Shown here: positions 21,890 through 32,819 of the stretch, one piece after another
How positions within the stretch are numbered: position 1 is the first letter of the stretch
Layout: the number at the start of each line of letters is the position of its first letter
Source of the DNA: Neodontobutis hainanensis
Taxonomy: Eukaryota; Chordata; Actinopteri; Gobiiformes; Odontobutidae
Length of the DNA: 64,000 nucleotides
Direction: 5' to 3'
Assembly (NCBI GenBank): GCA_024349245.1
Contig: JALDNG010000736.1
Span: 1-64,000, forward strand
The notes under the pieces: generated by a model
The model's database searches: none
The model's input: only the letters and a program-made list of their open reading frames with translations
What the model was told of the DNA's origin: nothing
Translations under genes and position numbers: made by a program

Positions 21890-22960
21890 GCAGTTTCAGC
21901 GGAGGAGGTGAGTGAAAATCTCACCCCAGTCTTCCCACGTAGGAGCTTGTTCTCGGACAAGCCTCTTACTTTTGTGATCATTCACTGGGTCCCTCTTTGA
22001 CAGTGGGGAGCAGTTGACGAGCTGGTCAGGTGGAGGAATCTTCTTGCAGTGTTGTGCATGGATCCAAGGGGCTCTCTCTGCGACCTTCACAGCCGTGTGG
22101 GTCGTGAGCAGGATCTAATAGGGTCCACACCAGGGTTTGTCTCTCCAGCTGCGCTTCCTCAGGTTTCTCACCAGGATGTAGTCGGCAGGCTGGAGTTTGT
22201 GGAACTGGTGGGTGGCTGGTTTGGGCAGGGAATCAAGCACCTGAGATCTAATATCAGAGAGAATATTAGAGAGTGAAATACAATAGGATATCATTGGGTC
22301 TGGCAGAGTACTATCGGATGGGGGTCCAAACCCAATTCCAGGAGGTTGTCCAAACACTATCTCAAAGGGAGAAAGGTTATTTTCGCGCATTCTCATCCTC
22401 AAGTACATCAAAGACAGACATTTTACCCAGGTTTTACCTGTTGATTCAGATATTTTTGCCAATTTGCGTTTCAGAGTGCCATTTTCTCTTACTACAGCTC
22501 CTCCAGAAGCTGGATGGTAGGAGCAATGAGTTTTCAGGTCTAATTTTAGGTGTTCACTCAGTGTTTTCAGAATGTTATTTACAAATGAGTACCGTTACCA
22601 CTTGTAATTAGGTTCGAAGTCCCCAGCGAGGAATTATTTCGCTTAAGAGGATTTTTGCTACTGTGTCAGCAGTGCAGTGTTTTGTTGGGAATGCTTCTAC
22701 CCACTTTGAAAACATGTCAACTATTACAAGGCAGTATTTCTTACCTTCGCAGGGTGTTAACTCAATGAAGTCCATTTGAATGTGGCCAAAAGGCCTGGAG
22801 GTGGGTTTGTGACCTCCAACATCTGTTTTGTTGTAGGAGTTACCTTTAGAATTGTGATGAAGATGAAGCATTTTGAGCAAAAATCTTCAGCAAATTTGTT
22901 AAACCCCACAGTAAACCAATGTCTTTGAAGGTCTTTTCTCATTCCTCCTTTGATACATGG
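21890..22960 (-). pseudogene. ERV-A integrase, broken
   Basis: Zinc-binding end remnant (CSKCFI-type Cys pair), then catalytic core pieces: QMDFIELTP carrying the first Asp, a degraded second-Asp region reading SGNGTH where Asp is replaced by Gly (22,597-22,599), and an ENGTLKRKLAK-like piece with the Glu. The C-terminal domain has DYILVRNLRKRSWRDKPWCG, the GPY-type chromatin/DNA-binding end. Stops and frameshifts separate the pieces. It cannot encode active integrase. Confidence 0.7.
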
Positions 22961-23640
22961 TCAAGGCCACGTAACAATTTTGCAAAAGGCAGGAAGAGGG
23001 CTTGAGGAAGACATGGATTGCCATTAGGGCCCATCCAAACACCATTTGTGTTTGTACAGTTTTTCTTTTTCCAAGCAGCTTTGTCTGCTGGAGTGGAGAT
23101 GCGCCCAAATCAGAGAGTGAAACAATGTCAGAGTGAGTGCAAGTTTGATCCGTTGTCTGGGAGAGTAATGTAACAACGTAGGGTGTGAGTGACGCTGCTT
23201 TTGCAGCTGCGTCTGCTCGTGCATTACCTAGAGAGACTGTGTCTTTGGCAGAGCTATGTGCAGAACACTTACATACTGCCACGGCGGATGGGAGTAGCAC
23301 TGCATCTAAAAGATCAGAAATCAAATCTTTGTGTGAAATGGGTTTGCCATCAGATTTGAGGAATTTTCTGTGGCGCCAAAGTGCTGCGTGGTTGTGTAGA
23401 ACACCAAATGCATATTGACTGTCTGTGTAAATGTTAACTGTTTTACCAGATGCCAATTGACAGGCTTTGGTCAGGGCAATTAGTTCTGCTGGTTGCGCTG
23501 ATAACCGAGGACTGAGAGGAGATGACGTCACTGTTGCATGATTGTCCACAACTGCATATCCAACGTGTGCAGAACCAGTGGTTGGGTCCTTGGAAGCTGA
23601 ACCATCTACATAAAAATGAGTTCAGGATTAGAAAGAGGAG
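22899..23640 (-). pseudogene. ERV-A RNase H
   Basis: The frame begins with a YVDGSA-type first Asp near 23,600, followed by AELIALTKACQL (Glu), NIYTDSQYAFGVLHNH (Asp) and NARADAAAKAA (last Asp), the DEDD set of retroviral RNase H. It is split by one frameshift near 23,550. It would remove RNA from the RNA:DNA hybrid in reverse transcription. Confidence 0.75.
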
Positions 23641-23681
23641 TGTCAGTCAAATCAAGTCTTGGCAGACAGATAAGGTCAAGT

Positions 23682-25256
23682 TCAGAGAGACAACAGTGAG
23701 GTTCTCCCTCCTCTGAGAGAGGCAGGAGTGTAGCAGGGTTGAGAGGCGTTACAACGTTTAACCTCAACATTCGGTAGGTTCAGAGGGGTGGTGTTGTAAC
23801 GTAGCTGACGAGCAGGGGTCAAGTGACCTGTCTTTTGTTCAGTCAGAATGTTGGAGACAGCATGTGGAGCAAAAAGGGTGAGATGACTGTAGCCTACATA
23901 GGGACGAGAGGCAATTATTGCTGCTTCACAGGCTGCTAAAGCACAGAGACATGGTGGGTGGCCTCTAGCAACAGGACCAAGGTGTGTCGAGAAGTAACCC
24001 ACAGGCTTCAGCAGCTGTCCCTGTTTTTGGGCGAGAACAGATTTCATACAACCATCACGTTCGTCAACAAATTGGAAGAAATGCTTGTCAGGGTTTGGCA
24101 ATGCCAAAGCAGGGGCTGTCTGTAGTAGCAGTTTCAAATGAGTAAATGCAGAGTCAGCCTCAGATGTCCATGTGGGTTTGGAGTGAAGTGTCATGTCTTT
24201 TTTCAGAGTAAGATCACGTAGTGGGCGTTCTACAGTAGAGTCATTTGGAATAAAAGTTCTGCAGTAGGAGCACATGCCAAGGAAAGACAGCATTTGTTTC
24301 TTAGTCAATGGTTTTGAGAAGTTGGCAATGGCTGTCACCCTGTCTGTAGTAATGCTTTTTTGTGAGTGAGTGATGACATGACCAAGAAACTGAACTTTCT
24401 GTTTTACAAACTGAATTTTAGAAAGTGAAACCTTGTGGCCCTGCTCAGCCAGGTGATTTAATAGAAGCAGTGTGTCAGTCTCACACTGCTCCTTCGTGTC
24501 TGAACAGAGCATGATATCATCAACGCACTGCAAAATGGCAGTGTTGAAGTGTCAAATAAAAGAGACTCACGTAATGCCTGACAGTAAACGCTAGGAGCGC
24601 AATTTAGGCCTTGTGGCATTGGAGACCAGGAATAGAGTTTTCCTGCAAGTTCAAAGGCAAACCAAAACTGGGAGTCTGGATGGACAGGTACAGAGAAAAA
24701 AGCATTTGAAACGTCAACCACAGAGAACCATTTTGAAGTTGTTGGAATTTGTGACATGATGGTGTATGGATTGGGACAGATTGGAGATTGGAGTAAAAAT
24801 TGGAAACGGAAACGGAGTACGGCAGGGAGAGTCAGAGCACTCAACAATTACACCTGCTTTCAGCAGAGAGTCAAAGACTGGTTTTATCCCCTGTTCAGCT
24901 TCAGGCTTCAGAGGATATTGACGTGCTTTTGGTCTGTATTCGGACTTTGGCGTTAGTTGGAGAGGTTTACAGTTTTTAATTAAACCTACATCATATTTGT
25001 GTTTGGCCCACAATGAGTCTGGTAACTGTGTTAACAGTGGAGACACATCACTGGGTGTGAGAGGCTGAGCATCGACTTTTGCGAGTGTGTGACAGGAAGA
25101 TGGCGTGGAGTCATTTTGAGGAAGAAGGTAGCAGGAGCGGTTACAATTGACTCCTGCAGTGAATGGCACATAGCATGTGTCAAGTTTGTGAGAGTGGTAA
25201 ATGTCTGGATTATCTGGGTCTTGTTTCCAGTCTGTAGCTTTTAAACATTTTGCCAT
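23682..25256 (-). pseudogene. ERV-A reverse transcriptase, broken
   Basis: Three frames cover the palm and connection: ARQYPLKPEAEQGIKPVFDS, then WFSVVDVSNAFFSVPVH (first Asp) and PQGLNCAPSVYC, then QCVDDIMLC, where the usual YVDD has become CVDD, then FLGHVITHSQK and LSFLGMCSYCRTF. At least two frameshifts (near 24,840 and 24,530) separate them. The active-site Asp pair is retained. Confidence 0.8.
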
Positions 25257-25918
25257 AAAACAACATCACGCCATTGTTTGTTATGTGGTTTAACTATTGA
25301 GACATGCGGGGCTGAGTTTTGGATTTTGAGGAACTTTGACAGTTTGTGAGGTAATGGAACATTATAAGCGCAAAAATCTTGGTTAAAGTACAGTCCATTC
25401 AGAATGAGTCGGTCAGTAGTTTGTCGGTACCAGCTTTCTTCATACTGTTCATCTGGACCCATGGAGACATGCGCTGTAACATGCAGTGCATTTGCCTTCA
25501 TGAATTCAGAGGATGAGCTCATGTATTGTTTAGCTTTGTGTAACACATTTGGAGTCAGCAGATGGTCCAATTTCCACTGATACACATACAATGGAGTGGT
25601 CACCTCACATTTTATTAGGCAATATTCAGATTTGGTTTGTTTGATTTTGATACCATTTTCGTCTGCAGACAAGGTAATTCCTAGTGCGCACATAAGGTCA
25701 CGACCTATTAGATTCACTGGACACAACTCAGACAACAGAAAGCTGTGTGTAGTGGACACTGATAGATCAGGTAAATGCCAGGTTACAGAAAGAGGTTTTG
25801 TGAATGGTTCTTTAACAATCTGTCCACTCGCACTAATGGAGTGAGTTGTTTTGCCATTTAATGCAGTTTGAATTTGGTCTTTTCTGATCAGAGATTTTGT
25901 GGCCCCAGAGTCAACCAT
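25241..25918 (-). CDS. ERV-A protease and PR-RT insert domain
   Basis: One open minus-strand frame of 225 codons. Residues 1-90 are a retropepsin: VDSGATKS is the active-site loop and LIGRDLM the conserved G-R-D near the C-terminus. Residues 105-215 are an extra domain with PLYVYQWKLD, LHVTAHVSMGPDEQYEE and APHVSIVK. The two motifs H146-x-T148 and H205-x-S207 are conserved in ERV-B at the same spacing. This domain is not part of a textbook gamma- or epsilonretroviral pol; see the finding on it. The start of the protease lies upstream in another frame. Confidence 0.7.
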   Translation of the reverse strand: MVDSGATKSLIRKDQIQTALNGKTTHSISASGQIVKEPFTKPLSVTWHLPDLSVSTTHSFLLSELCPVNLIGRDLMCALGITLSADENGIKIKQTKSEYCLIKCEVTTPLYVYQWKLDHLLTPNVLHKAKQYMSSSSEFMKANALHVTAHVSMGPDEQYEESWYRQTTDRLILNGLYFNQDFCAYNVPLPHKLSKFLKIQNSAPHVSIVKPHNKQWRDVVLWQNV

Positions 25919-26210
25919 AAATGACAGAGTTTTCCTTTGATGTCACATCTTATTACCGGTAATTTTTCACACACAGATGTTGTTAACTTAGCATAGGTAC
26001 CTTTAAACATTTCAGCTTTTTTGTCATTTCAAGTTTCTTAATGGTTTCTGTCACTAAAGCAAGCAGTGGATCAGTTGCAAGCGCGTCTTCATTGCTTGTG
26101 AGCAGTGCGGTGTTGTGTGCATCGTCAGTGACAGGTGTGGTGTCCTTTTCGTGTGTTATACTCATCTCATTTTGCGGCGAGGTCCTCGGTTCCTCATCAT
26201 CACCAGCCAG

Positions 26211-26459
26211 TCAGTTGGGGTCACTCAGAGCAGTGTCAGGGCGTTGGTCAGCTCGGTCTCTTCTTTTCTTGGGACAGTTGTCAGCCCAGTGGCCTGGTTC
26301 AGCGCAGATGAAACACAGTTGGGACTTTCTGTGTCGCTCAACCTCGTCTCTGTCTGGGCGTCCACAACCTCTTCCTCTCAGTCGCCCTCTGCCTCTGTTG
26401 AAATGTGATGGTTGGGCAAAGGTCATTTTTGCAAAAGTGGGGACTAATTTTGCATCCAC
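26211..26459 (-). pseudogene. ERV-A nucleocapsid remnant with CCHC zinc knuckle
   Basis: An 82-codon frame contains an Arg/Gly-rich stretch (GRGRLRGRGCGR) and CFICAEPGHWADNC, a C-x2-C-x4-H-x4-C zinc knuckle used for packaging viral RNA. Only one knuckle is present, as in gammaretroviruses. Capsid and matrix upstream are missing, and the region to 25,918 shifts frame before the protease. Confidence 0.75.
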
Positions 26460-26460
26460 T

Positions 26461-27895
26461 TTTTCTATCGTAGTTAATGTGTAATCTTCATATTGTTACT
26501 TACAAAATCTTGAGTGATAACGATATAAAAGACTTCTTTCTTCATCACCTTTACAGCTGTCTGTTTAATAAAATGAATTATTCTATGTTTTCAGGTCAAG
26601 CATGGAATGTATGAATAATGCGTATGTGTTTGGTATTAACAAAATCGTTAAAAACATTTCCTATGCCTTTATGCTACAATGCAAAAGCAATATGGTTTTT
26701 TAAATGTGTTTAATTTCTGTTATTTGGTGGAGCAGAGAAGTTTATTCCCAAATGCTAAACTTTAGTAAAACTCCCTTTTACCTCTTTTCGCCAGTACAAA
26801 AGTTGTGCGCGCTGAAATCTAGCTCTGCTTCTTGTTATCTCGCCTCTTCTACTTGGTCGCTCTTCTCGCCTCGTCTCGTGTCTTCTTCTCTTAAGCTTGT
26901 TTCTACGCTCTTGCGTATCTTCTTAAATCTCCGCTATTTAATTTACTGCACTTTCAAGCTTCTAGCCCGCAGCACAAACCGTGCAAACGTGAATTTTTCA
27001 TCTTTTAAAGACTCAACGCATTGATTTTGTTTTGAAAAACTTTCCTGCTGGACGATGTCAAATTCCTGAGACAGAAGTGAATTTTTGTAGTCCTTATTCT
27101 TTAAAAGAGTGCGCTAAGCAAAGATAGCCCTCGTTAATCGAGGAAAGACAAATTTTAAGCCTCTTTAGCGAACCTTTTGTCAAAGACGTTAACCTCTACT
27201 GCTGGTAAAGGCCTTTCACTCAAAGACAATAACAGAACGCCTTTCTTTCCCGGCCACGGAGCTTCACGGCCCCTGTGGGATCAGTTGTACCAAGTGACAC
27301 CATCTCGTTGCTTGGAAACCATCAGCTGTAGGACCCACGTGGAAAGTTCTAAAGCGGACCTTTGACCTTTCCTTCCCGGACAGCTGAGCGCCACCGAGCG
27401 ACAAGAGTGAGTTGAACACGTGACACTGACGCTTGGTGTGATAACACTGTATAATTGTCTTTATAAGGCCCAGCAGAACCTTTTCCCCTACGCCATTCAA
27501 AAACCGTCAATAGTCCTTTTAATTAAGCCGTCTAACCGTCCCTTTACCCTCCGTAACAACTCCAAGTAAATAGCATAAAACAATGGTTAAACTTACTTTA
27601 TTCCACCAAAGGTTCTAAACAAGTTGTTCCACGTCAATCATTGTTTTGTGTTAATTACCCTCATCATTTGTCCCTAATTATTCCTTTGTGTCATGTCCCC
27701 TGTCATTATTCATTGTTAAACTTGTATAATCTTCAACAAAACCCCCAAAAGACATTAAAGGTTTCTTTGTTTATATTGAGAAATGTTCAAAAACTAGGAA
27801 GAATTTGCTTCCTTTAGATTGAGACTTATTAACATAATTAGTTCCCAGAACTATGAATCTGGGTGGTGCCCCCTAACGAGAGAATATTCAGCAGA
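26461..27895. other. No gene recognised
   Basis: ERV-A ends abruptly at about 26,460-26,490. The following 1.4 kb has CG-richer patches near 26,800-27,500 but no frame, LTR ends or splice pattern I can support. Confidence 0.5.
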
Positions 27896-29016
27896 GCCGA
27901 GATCCCAAACTGGCAGATGGCTTGCCAGTTCACCAGCCACAACCACCAGAGGCGCATTTATGGTTTTCCACTTTTAAAAGTGGCAGACCACTTTTGATGG
28001 TTTATGATGACTGACGGCCATGGTTCTAGCCTCTACGAAAAGTCAGTCCGGCCGTCCGGCCACTTTTGTTAAAACGGCTGCTCGGACTTTGGCCACGTAT
28101 CCTAATGTATATGCGACTTTACAGGTCAGAGAAAAATAGACTATTTATATTATTAAAAATGCACACACATAATTGAAATAGAAAAGGCGTTTTGACAGCT
28201 GTTATGATCAAAGCCGTAAATCGTTAATTATGTGCTCATCTATACAAACGATGTGTTTGGTACATTACTGTTAGCCTAGCCACTTAGCCAGACTATGAAT
28301 CAAGCGATGAGTGATTTTTGGCCTTAGAACGCAAAATGACCACCAATTATTTGTTCTTCATGTTAATATAGTAATTTGTACGTTTTTATACAATGTGCTA
28401 TTCGTGTTTAGGAGAAATAAAGAAGTGAAAAACATGATTCTATTGTGGTCTCTTTTAATGCCACCTCCTTTTGATGCAGTTTTAATCAGAGGTCAGGTCA
28501 CTTTTTGAAAGACAATATTTAAATACAATGGCTTCTTATAGTTTATTCTTATAAGTATGCAGTTTTATAATATAAATCTTTTAAATGGCATAGTATTTAC
28601 ACACATTGTGCTCTACTTAGTTCAAACACTACTTTATATTCACCAAAAGAGGGCGACAAAGACTTTATTTACTCCATGTATCAATGGTGTATGGGCTGTA
28701 GTCCTGCAGACAGATCCCTTGACGAATTGGTCGTTTTGACAAAGCCAGTGCCTTAGGTTTAGATTTAAATATCTTAGACTGTTAAAAAATATTATAAACT
28801 CCTCGCTGGTAAAAACTAATAATTTAATAATTTAACTGATCTAAAGTAATACACCATAACATATTTCCAACAATTTGCCGCTAAAAACAAAAAAGGTGTT
28901 TTAGAAAAAGGTGTTTTAAAAGTGGAAAACCACTTTTAAAAGTGGCAAGCCATAAATGCCCTCTGGTGGTTGTGGCTGGTGAACTGACAAGCCATTTGCC
29001 AGTTTGGGATCTCGGC
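27896..29016. mobile_element. Non-autonomous TIR element, 1.12 kb
   Basis: The left end GCCGAGATCCCAAACTGGCA and the right end pair as inverted repeats for about 85 bases with a few mismatches, up to an inner TTTTAAAAGTGG. The interior has no transposase. No target duplication is obvious. I cannot assign a superfamily. Confidence 0.8.
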
Positions 29017-29090
29017 ATCTCTCAAAATATTTTGACATCAAAATATTAATTTATTAATTTACATAATTTATATTCATATTGATTATTAAG
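29017..29090. other. Short AT-rich spacer
   Basis: AT-rich bases between the TIR element and the LINE tail. Confidence 0.5.
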
Positions 29091-31224
29091 GCAAGGCAAT
29101 TTTATTTATATAGCACAATTCATACACTGGGTAACTCAAAGTGCTTTACAGAAATAAAAGACAATTTACAAGATTTATATTTGGAAACATAAGAAAGAAT
29201 AAAAGCATTATAAAAGAAGAAGAGTGCAGATAAAAAAACATTTTAAGTTGTGGTGTAGGCGGAGCTAAAAGGAAGGTTTTTAACCTCCCTTGAACATTGT
29301 TAAAGTTGAGGCTTGTTTTACTTCATCTGGGAGGTTGTTCCAGGTTTTGCTGCATGAAACTTAAACGCTGCTTCACCCTGTTTAGTTCTAACTCTGGGCA
29401 CGAGCAGGAGGCCTGTCCCAGATGTTCTCAGAGTCCGAGGAGGCTCATAAGCTACTATCATTTCAGAAATATATTCTGGTGCTAAACCATTTAGAGACTT
29501 GTAAACCAGCAGTGCTGTTTTAAAGTCTATTCTCTGAGCAACAGGAAGCCAGTGCAGAGATTTTAAAACTGGACTGATGTGGTTGTACTTCCTGGTGTTA
29601 GTTAGAACCGAGCAGCAGCGTTCTGAATAAGCTGCAGCTGTCTTAACCCTCGTTTTGAGAGACCAGTGAGCAGGCCGTTACAGTAATCTAACCTGCTGAA
29701 GATAAAAGCATGAATAAGTTTCTCTAAGTCTGGTTGAGACATTATTCCTTTGACTCTGGAAATGTTTTTAAGGAGATAAAATGCAGATGATGTAATTGAC
29801 TTAATGTGACTCTGGAAATTTAAATCTGAGTCCATGATGACCCCTAGATTTCTAACCTGGTTTTTAGATTTTAGAGAAAAAGACTCGAGGTGAGTGCTGA
29901 CATTTTCTCTTTGTTTCTGTGGTCCAAAGATAATTATTTCAGTCTTGTTTCTGTTCAGTTGGAGAAAATTATTTTGGATCTATACATCAATCTGTTCGAT
30001 GCAGTGACACAGTGAATGGATCGGTCCATTTTCACCTCCTGTGAGTGAGATGTAAATCTGAGTGTCATCTGCATAATTATGGTAGGATATGCCACAGCTG
30101 TGTATTAACTGGCCTAAAGGAAGCATGTAAAGATTGAATAATAGAGGTCCCAAGATAGACCCCTGTGGAACCCCACATGTCAGGGCCATTTGGTCTGATA
30201 CACAGTTTCCAACAGAAACAAAGTACTTCCTGTCTTCAAGATAGGACTGAAACCATTTAAGAGCAGTTCCAGAGATACCTATCCATTCCTCTAATCTTTG
30301 TGACAGGATTTCATGGTCCACTTTATCAAACGCAGCACTCAAGTCCAACAGAACTAAGACAGAGACTTTGCCGCGTCAGTGTTCAGACGGATGTCATTTG
30401 TGACTTTGATAAGTGCAGTCTCAGTGCTGTGATGGGGCCTAAAACCTGACTGAAAAGGATCAAAGCAGTTGTTAAGTAATAGAAAGTCATTAAGTTGCTG
30501 ATATACAACTTTTTTGATGACTTTTCCTAAAAATGGCAGGTTTGATATGGGTCGATAGTTGTTGAGTACTGTAGCATCAAGACTGCTCTTCTTTAGGAGA
30601 GGCTTGATGACAGCAGTTTTTAAGGCACTTGGAAAAGTTCCAGACTGTAAGGAATTATCGACTATATCAGTGAGTTGTGGTAACAAACTACTTAGTACTG
30701 ATTTTAGAAATCTAGTGGGTAGAACATCGAGGCAGCAGGTGGATGAGCTCAGGCTGGAGACAGTTTTTTCAATTGTTCTGTCAATAATGGGTGTAAAATG
30801 TGTAAACTCAACCAAAGGTCTCCTATGTGGCTGCAGTGTTGTTGTTTGCCCTTTGGACGTATGTCGCATGTTTAATGCCTTGAACCTTGTCATTAAAAAA
30901 CAATGCAAACTCATTGCATTTAGTGTTGGAAACTAATTCTGGAGGAAATGGAGTTGGAGGGTTTGTTAATCTGTTCACTGTAGCAAACAGGACACGTGAG
31001 TTGTTACTGCTGTTGTTGATGAGCTCTGAGAAGAATATTTCTCTTTCTTTTTTCAAAGTTTGATTGAAAACATGCAGATTTTCTTTGTATACCTCATGAT
31101 GAATTAAGAGTTTCAATTTACGCCATTTTCTTTCGGCTTTTCGGCATTCCCTTTTCTGTGCCCTGACAGAAGGATTAATTAATAGATATTCACTGTAGGA
31201 GCCAGAATGGTATATATTATTCAT
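29091..31224 (-). mobile_element. L2/Maui-type LINE, 5'-truncated
   Basis: Minus-strand frames in order: 31,224-30,823 (C-terminal end of the linker after the endonuclease, Lys/Glu-rich), 30,914-30,354 (SALKTAVIKPLLKK, NYRPISNLPFLGK, FQSGFRPHHSTETAL), 30,348-29,980 (DLSAAFDKVDHEIL, GVPQGSILGPLLFNLY, HNYADDTQIYIS, the polymerase active site) and 29,835-29,602 (the C-terminal region). The 3' tail near 29,091-29,150 has the inverted TATATAAATAAAATTGCC signature. Endonuclease is missing. Only a few frameshifts, so it is moderately young. Confidence 0.85.
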
Positions 31225-31385
31225 CTACGGATTGCTTTTGTCTGGTTGCCAGGGTGAGGTGTGGGTCATGTGGGTGTAGGCGGTGACAGCTCTTGGTTTC
31301 AAAGGTGGCACTCACTGTCACTCAGGTATAGGAGGAGAGAGAAGCGGGGTAGCCGTGGTATTTGTTGACCGCAAGCGTTTGCTAA

Positions 31386-31607
31386 ACAGGGGCGGCAGTA
31401 GCTCAGTGGGTAGAGCAGTCGTCTTTCAACCCGAAGGTAGTTGGTTTGATTCCCACTCTCCCCACAGTTCATACTGTCGTTGTGTCCTTGGGCAAGACAC
31501 TTAACCCACCTTGCCTCCAGTGTCTGTAACACTGGTAATTACTGTAGAACAATGTAAGTCGCTTTGGATAAAAGCGTCTGCCAAATGAATAAATGTAAAT
31601 GTAAACA
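31386..31607 (+). mobile_element. tRNA-headed fish SINE
   Basis: Begins GGCGGCAGTAGCTCAGTGGG with an A box and a B-box-like TGGTTTGATTCCC, then TTGGGCAAGACACTTAACCC, then the tail with GCTTTGGATAAAAGCGTCTG and AAATGTAAATGTAAA repeats. The head resembles a tRNA but the length and tail show a SINE, not a tRNA gene. Confidence 0.9.
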
Positions 31608-31794
31608 TTCACAATCTGAAGTATTTTACAACTGTGTACATGTGCCAACTGAGCAGTCAATTAAATAAACCGTACAAGCATCCATTCTGGGACTCGTGTC
31701 AATGTGTTTAAGCCGCAGCTCGTCACGCAATATACAGGACCGTACTCAGCCTCTCCAAGCGACGAAGGAAACTAAGGAGTTGCTGCTACATTCA

Positions 31795-32577
31795 CTACAC
31801 CTTATACACACTGAGGAAACGCTGCAAAGTAAAAGTACTTACTTTAAATGCCATCACTGCTTCTGGTCGCTGGAGGTAGCTCAGGACAAAGATGGCTTCG
31901 CAGCAGTACCGAACATCATCATTTGGTCTTCTTTCAAATGCTGCTGGTCCAGGAGCTTCCTGTGGATGCCCAGCATGTCCGCCTCTGATACTCAGGACTC
32001 TCTGGCAGTCTTTGAGAGTCGGCTGAACAGGCCTAGAATAATTAGATGAAAAAACAAAAAAACAAACAAGCCATTGTTCCAATATTAAATTTAATGACTC
32101 TGCATTAAATGAAAAGTAACTAGTACTAGTGGATAACAAATCACTTGAAGCACCTGGTGGTCAGTGATGGGATTCAGCCTGTGCGTCCTGTGCAGCCTCA
32201 GGGTCATTTAGGATCAAGAAATGTCTTTCACGCAGGTCTTCCAGAAGAGCCTTTCTGGATGCCTCATCGGGGTACCGCTTGACCATGGCATTGTAGTCCC
32301 AGGTTCTGCCTCGAAGGGTCCAGGCCTTCATGGACTTTTTGGCTCTCTCCACCTCTGCTTTCCTCTCCTCATCAGTCTGGTTCTTCATGCAGAACATCAA
32401 CACGTGGTTAGGCAGCATCTCCTGTGGCTTGAAACACTGCAAAGGAAAGGAAATGATGCGACGATCCTTGTCGTTGCAAGAGAAAGAAAAAATATTCAAT
32501 ACAACAACAAGCAAATAACCAATGCCTGTAATACACACAAACATAGAGTCCATTGAAATACTAATGAGTTGGGTCAC
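31795..32577 (-). pseudogene. Tyrosine-recombinase-family gene, copy B (5' part)
   Basis: Minus-strand exon from about 32,440 to 32,161 encodes a PQEMLPNHVLMFCMKN start, then SMKAWTLRGRTWDYNAMVKR and RKALLEDLRER. It is clearly homologous to the exon at 34,965-34,729 of the neighbouring gene. A further exon at about 32,035-31,840 (CFVFSS-like, SYLQRPEAVMAF, with a donor GTAAGT at about 31,839) matches the neighbour's QRPGALEGIT exon but is frameshifted. The catalytic half is missing. Family name inferred from the better copy A. Confidence 0.5.
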
Positions 32578-32819
32578 TGCTACTTAAGTTGATTTATACA
32601 CAGAAACACAAAGTAAATGTAATGTGGATAATTGGCCATCCTTCTGCCTTTATGACTTTAGCCATCTTCACTGCAGTTGGGTCAAGTTTTGAGCATTTTG
32701 CTCTGCCCTGGGGTCCTCTTCGCCAGAGTCACGAGGAGCTGCAAAATTAAAAAGGTTTTAAGGTTACACACTGACAAACTGATGGATGAGCATTGAGAGA
32801 CATAATTATAACTGTTTCA
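32578..32819. other. Spacer between recombinase-like copies
   Basis: AT-rich, no frame supported. Confidence 0.4.

Larger units (their letters stand above)
20126..26460 (-). mobile_element. ERV-A: 5'-truncated class I endogenous retrovirus
   Basis: Minus-strand order: nucleocapsid remnant, protease, PR-RT insert domain, reverse transcriptase, RNase H, integrase, a collapsed env, polypurine tract, 3' LTR. Gammaretrovirus/epsilonretrovirus-like by its single gag-type zinc knuckle, RNase H and IN GPY end. The 5' LTR, matrix and capsid are gone. Many frameshifts and changed active-site residues show it is an old dead copy. Individual parts are listed separately. Confidence 0.85.

Noticed and set aside
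31386..31460. A tRNA gene
   Set aside because: The A and B boxes belong to a SINE head; the typical SINE tail follows.
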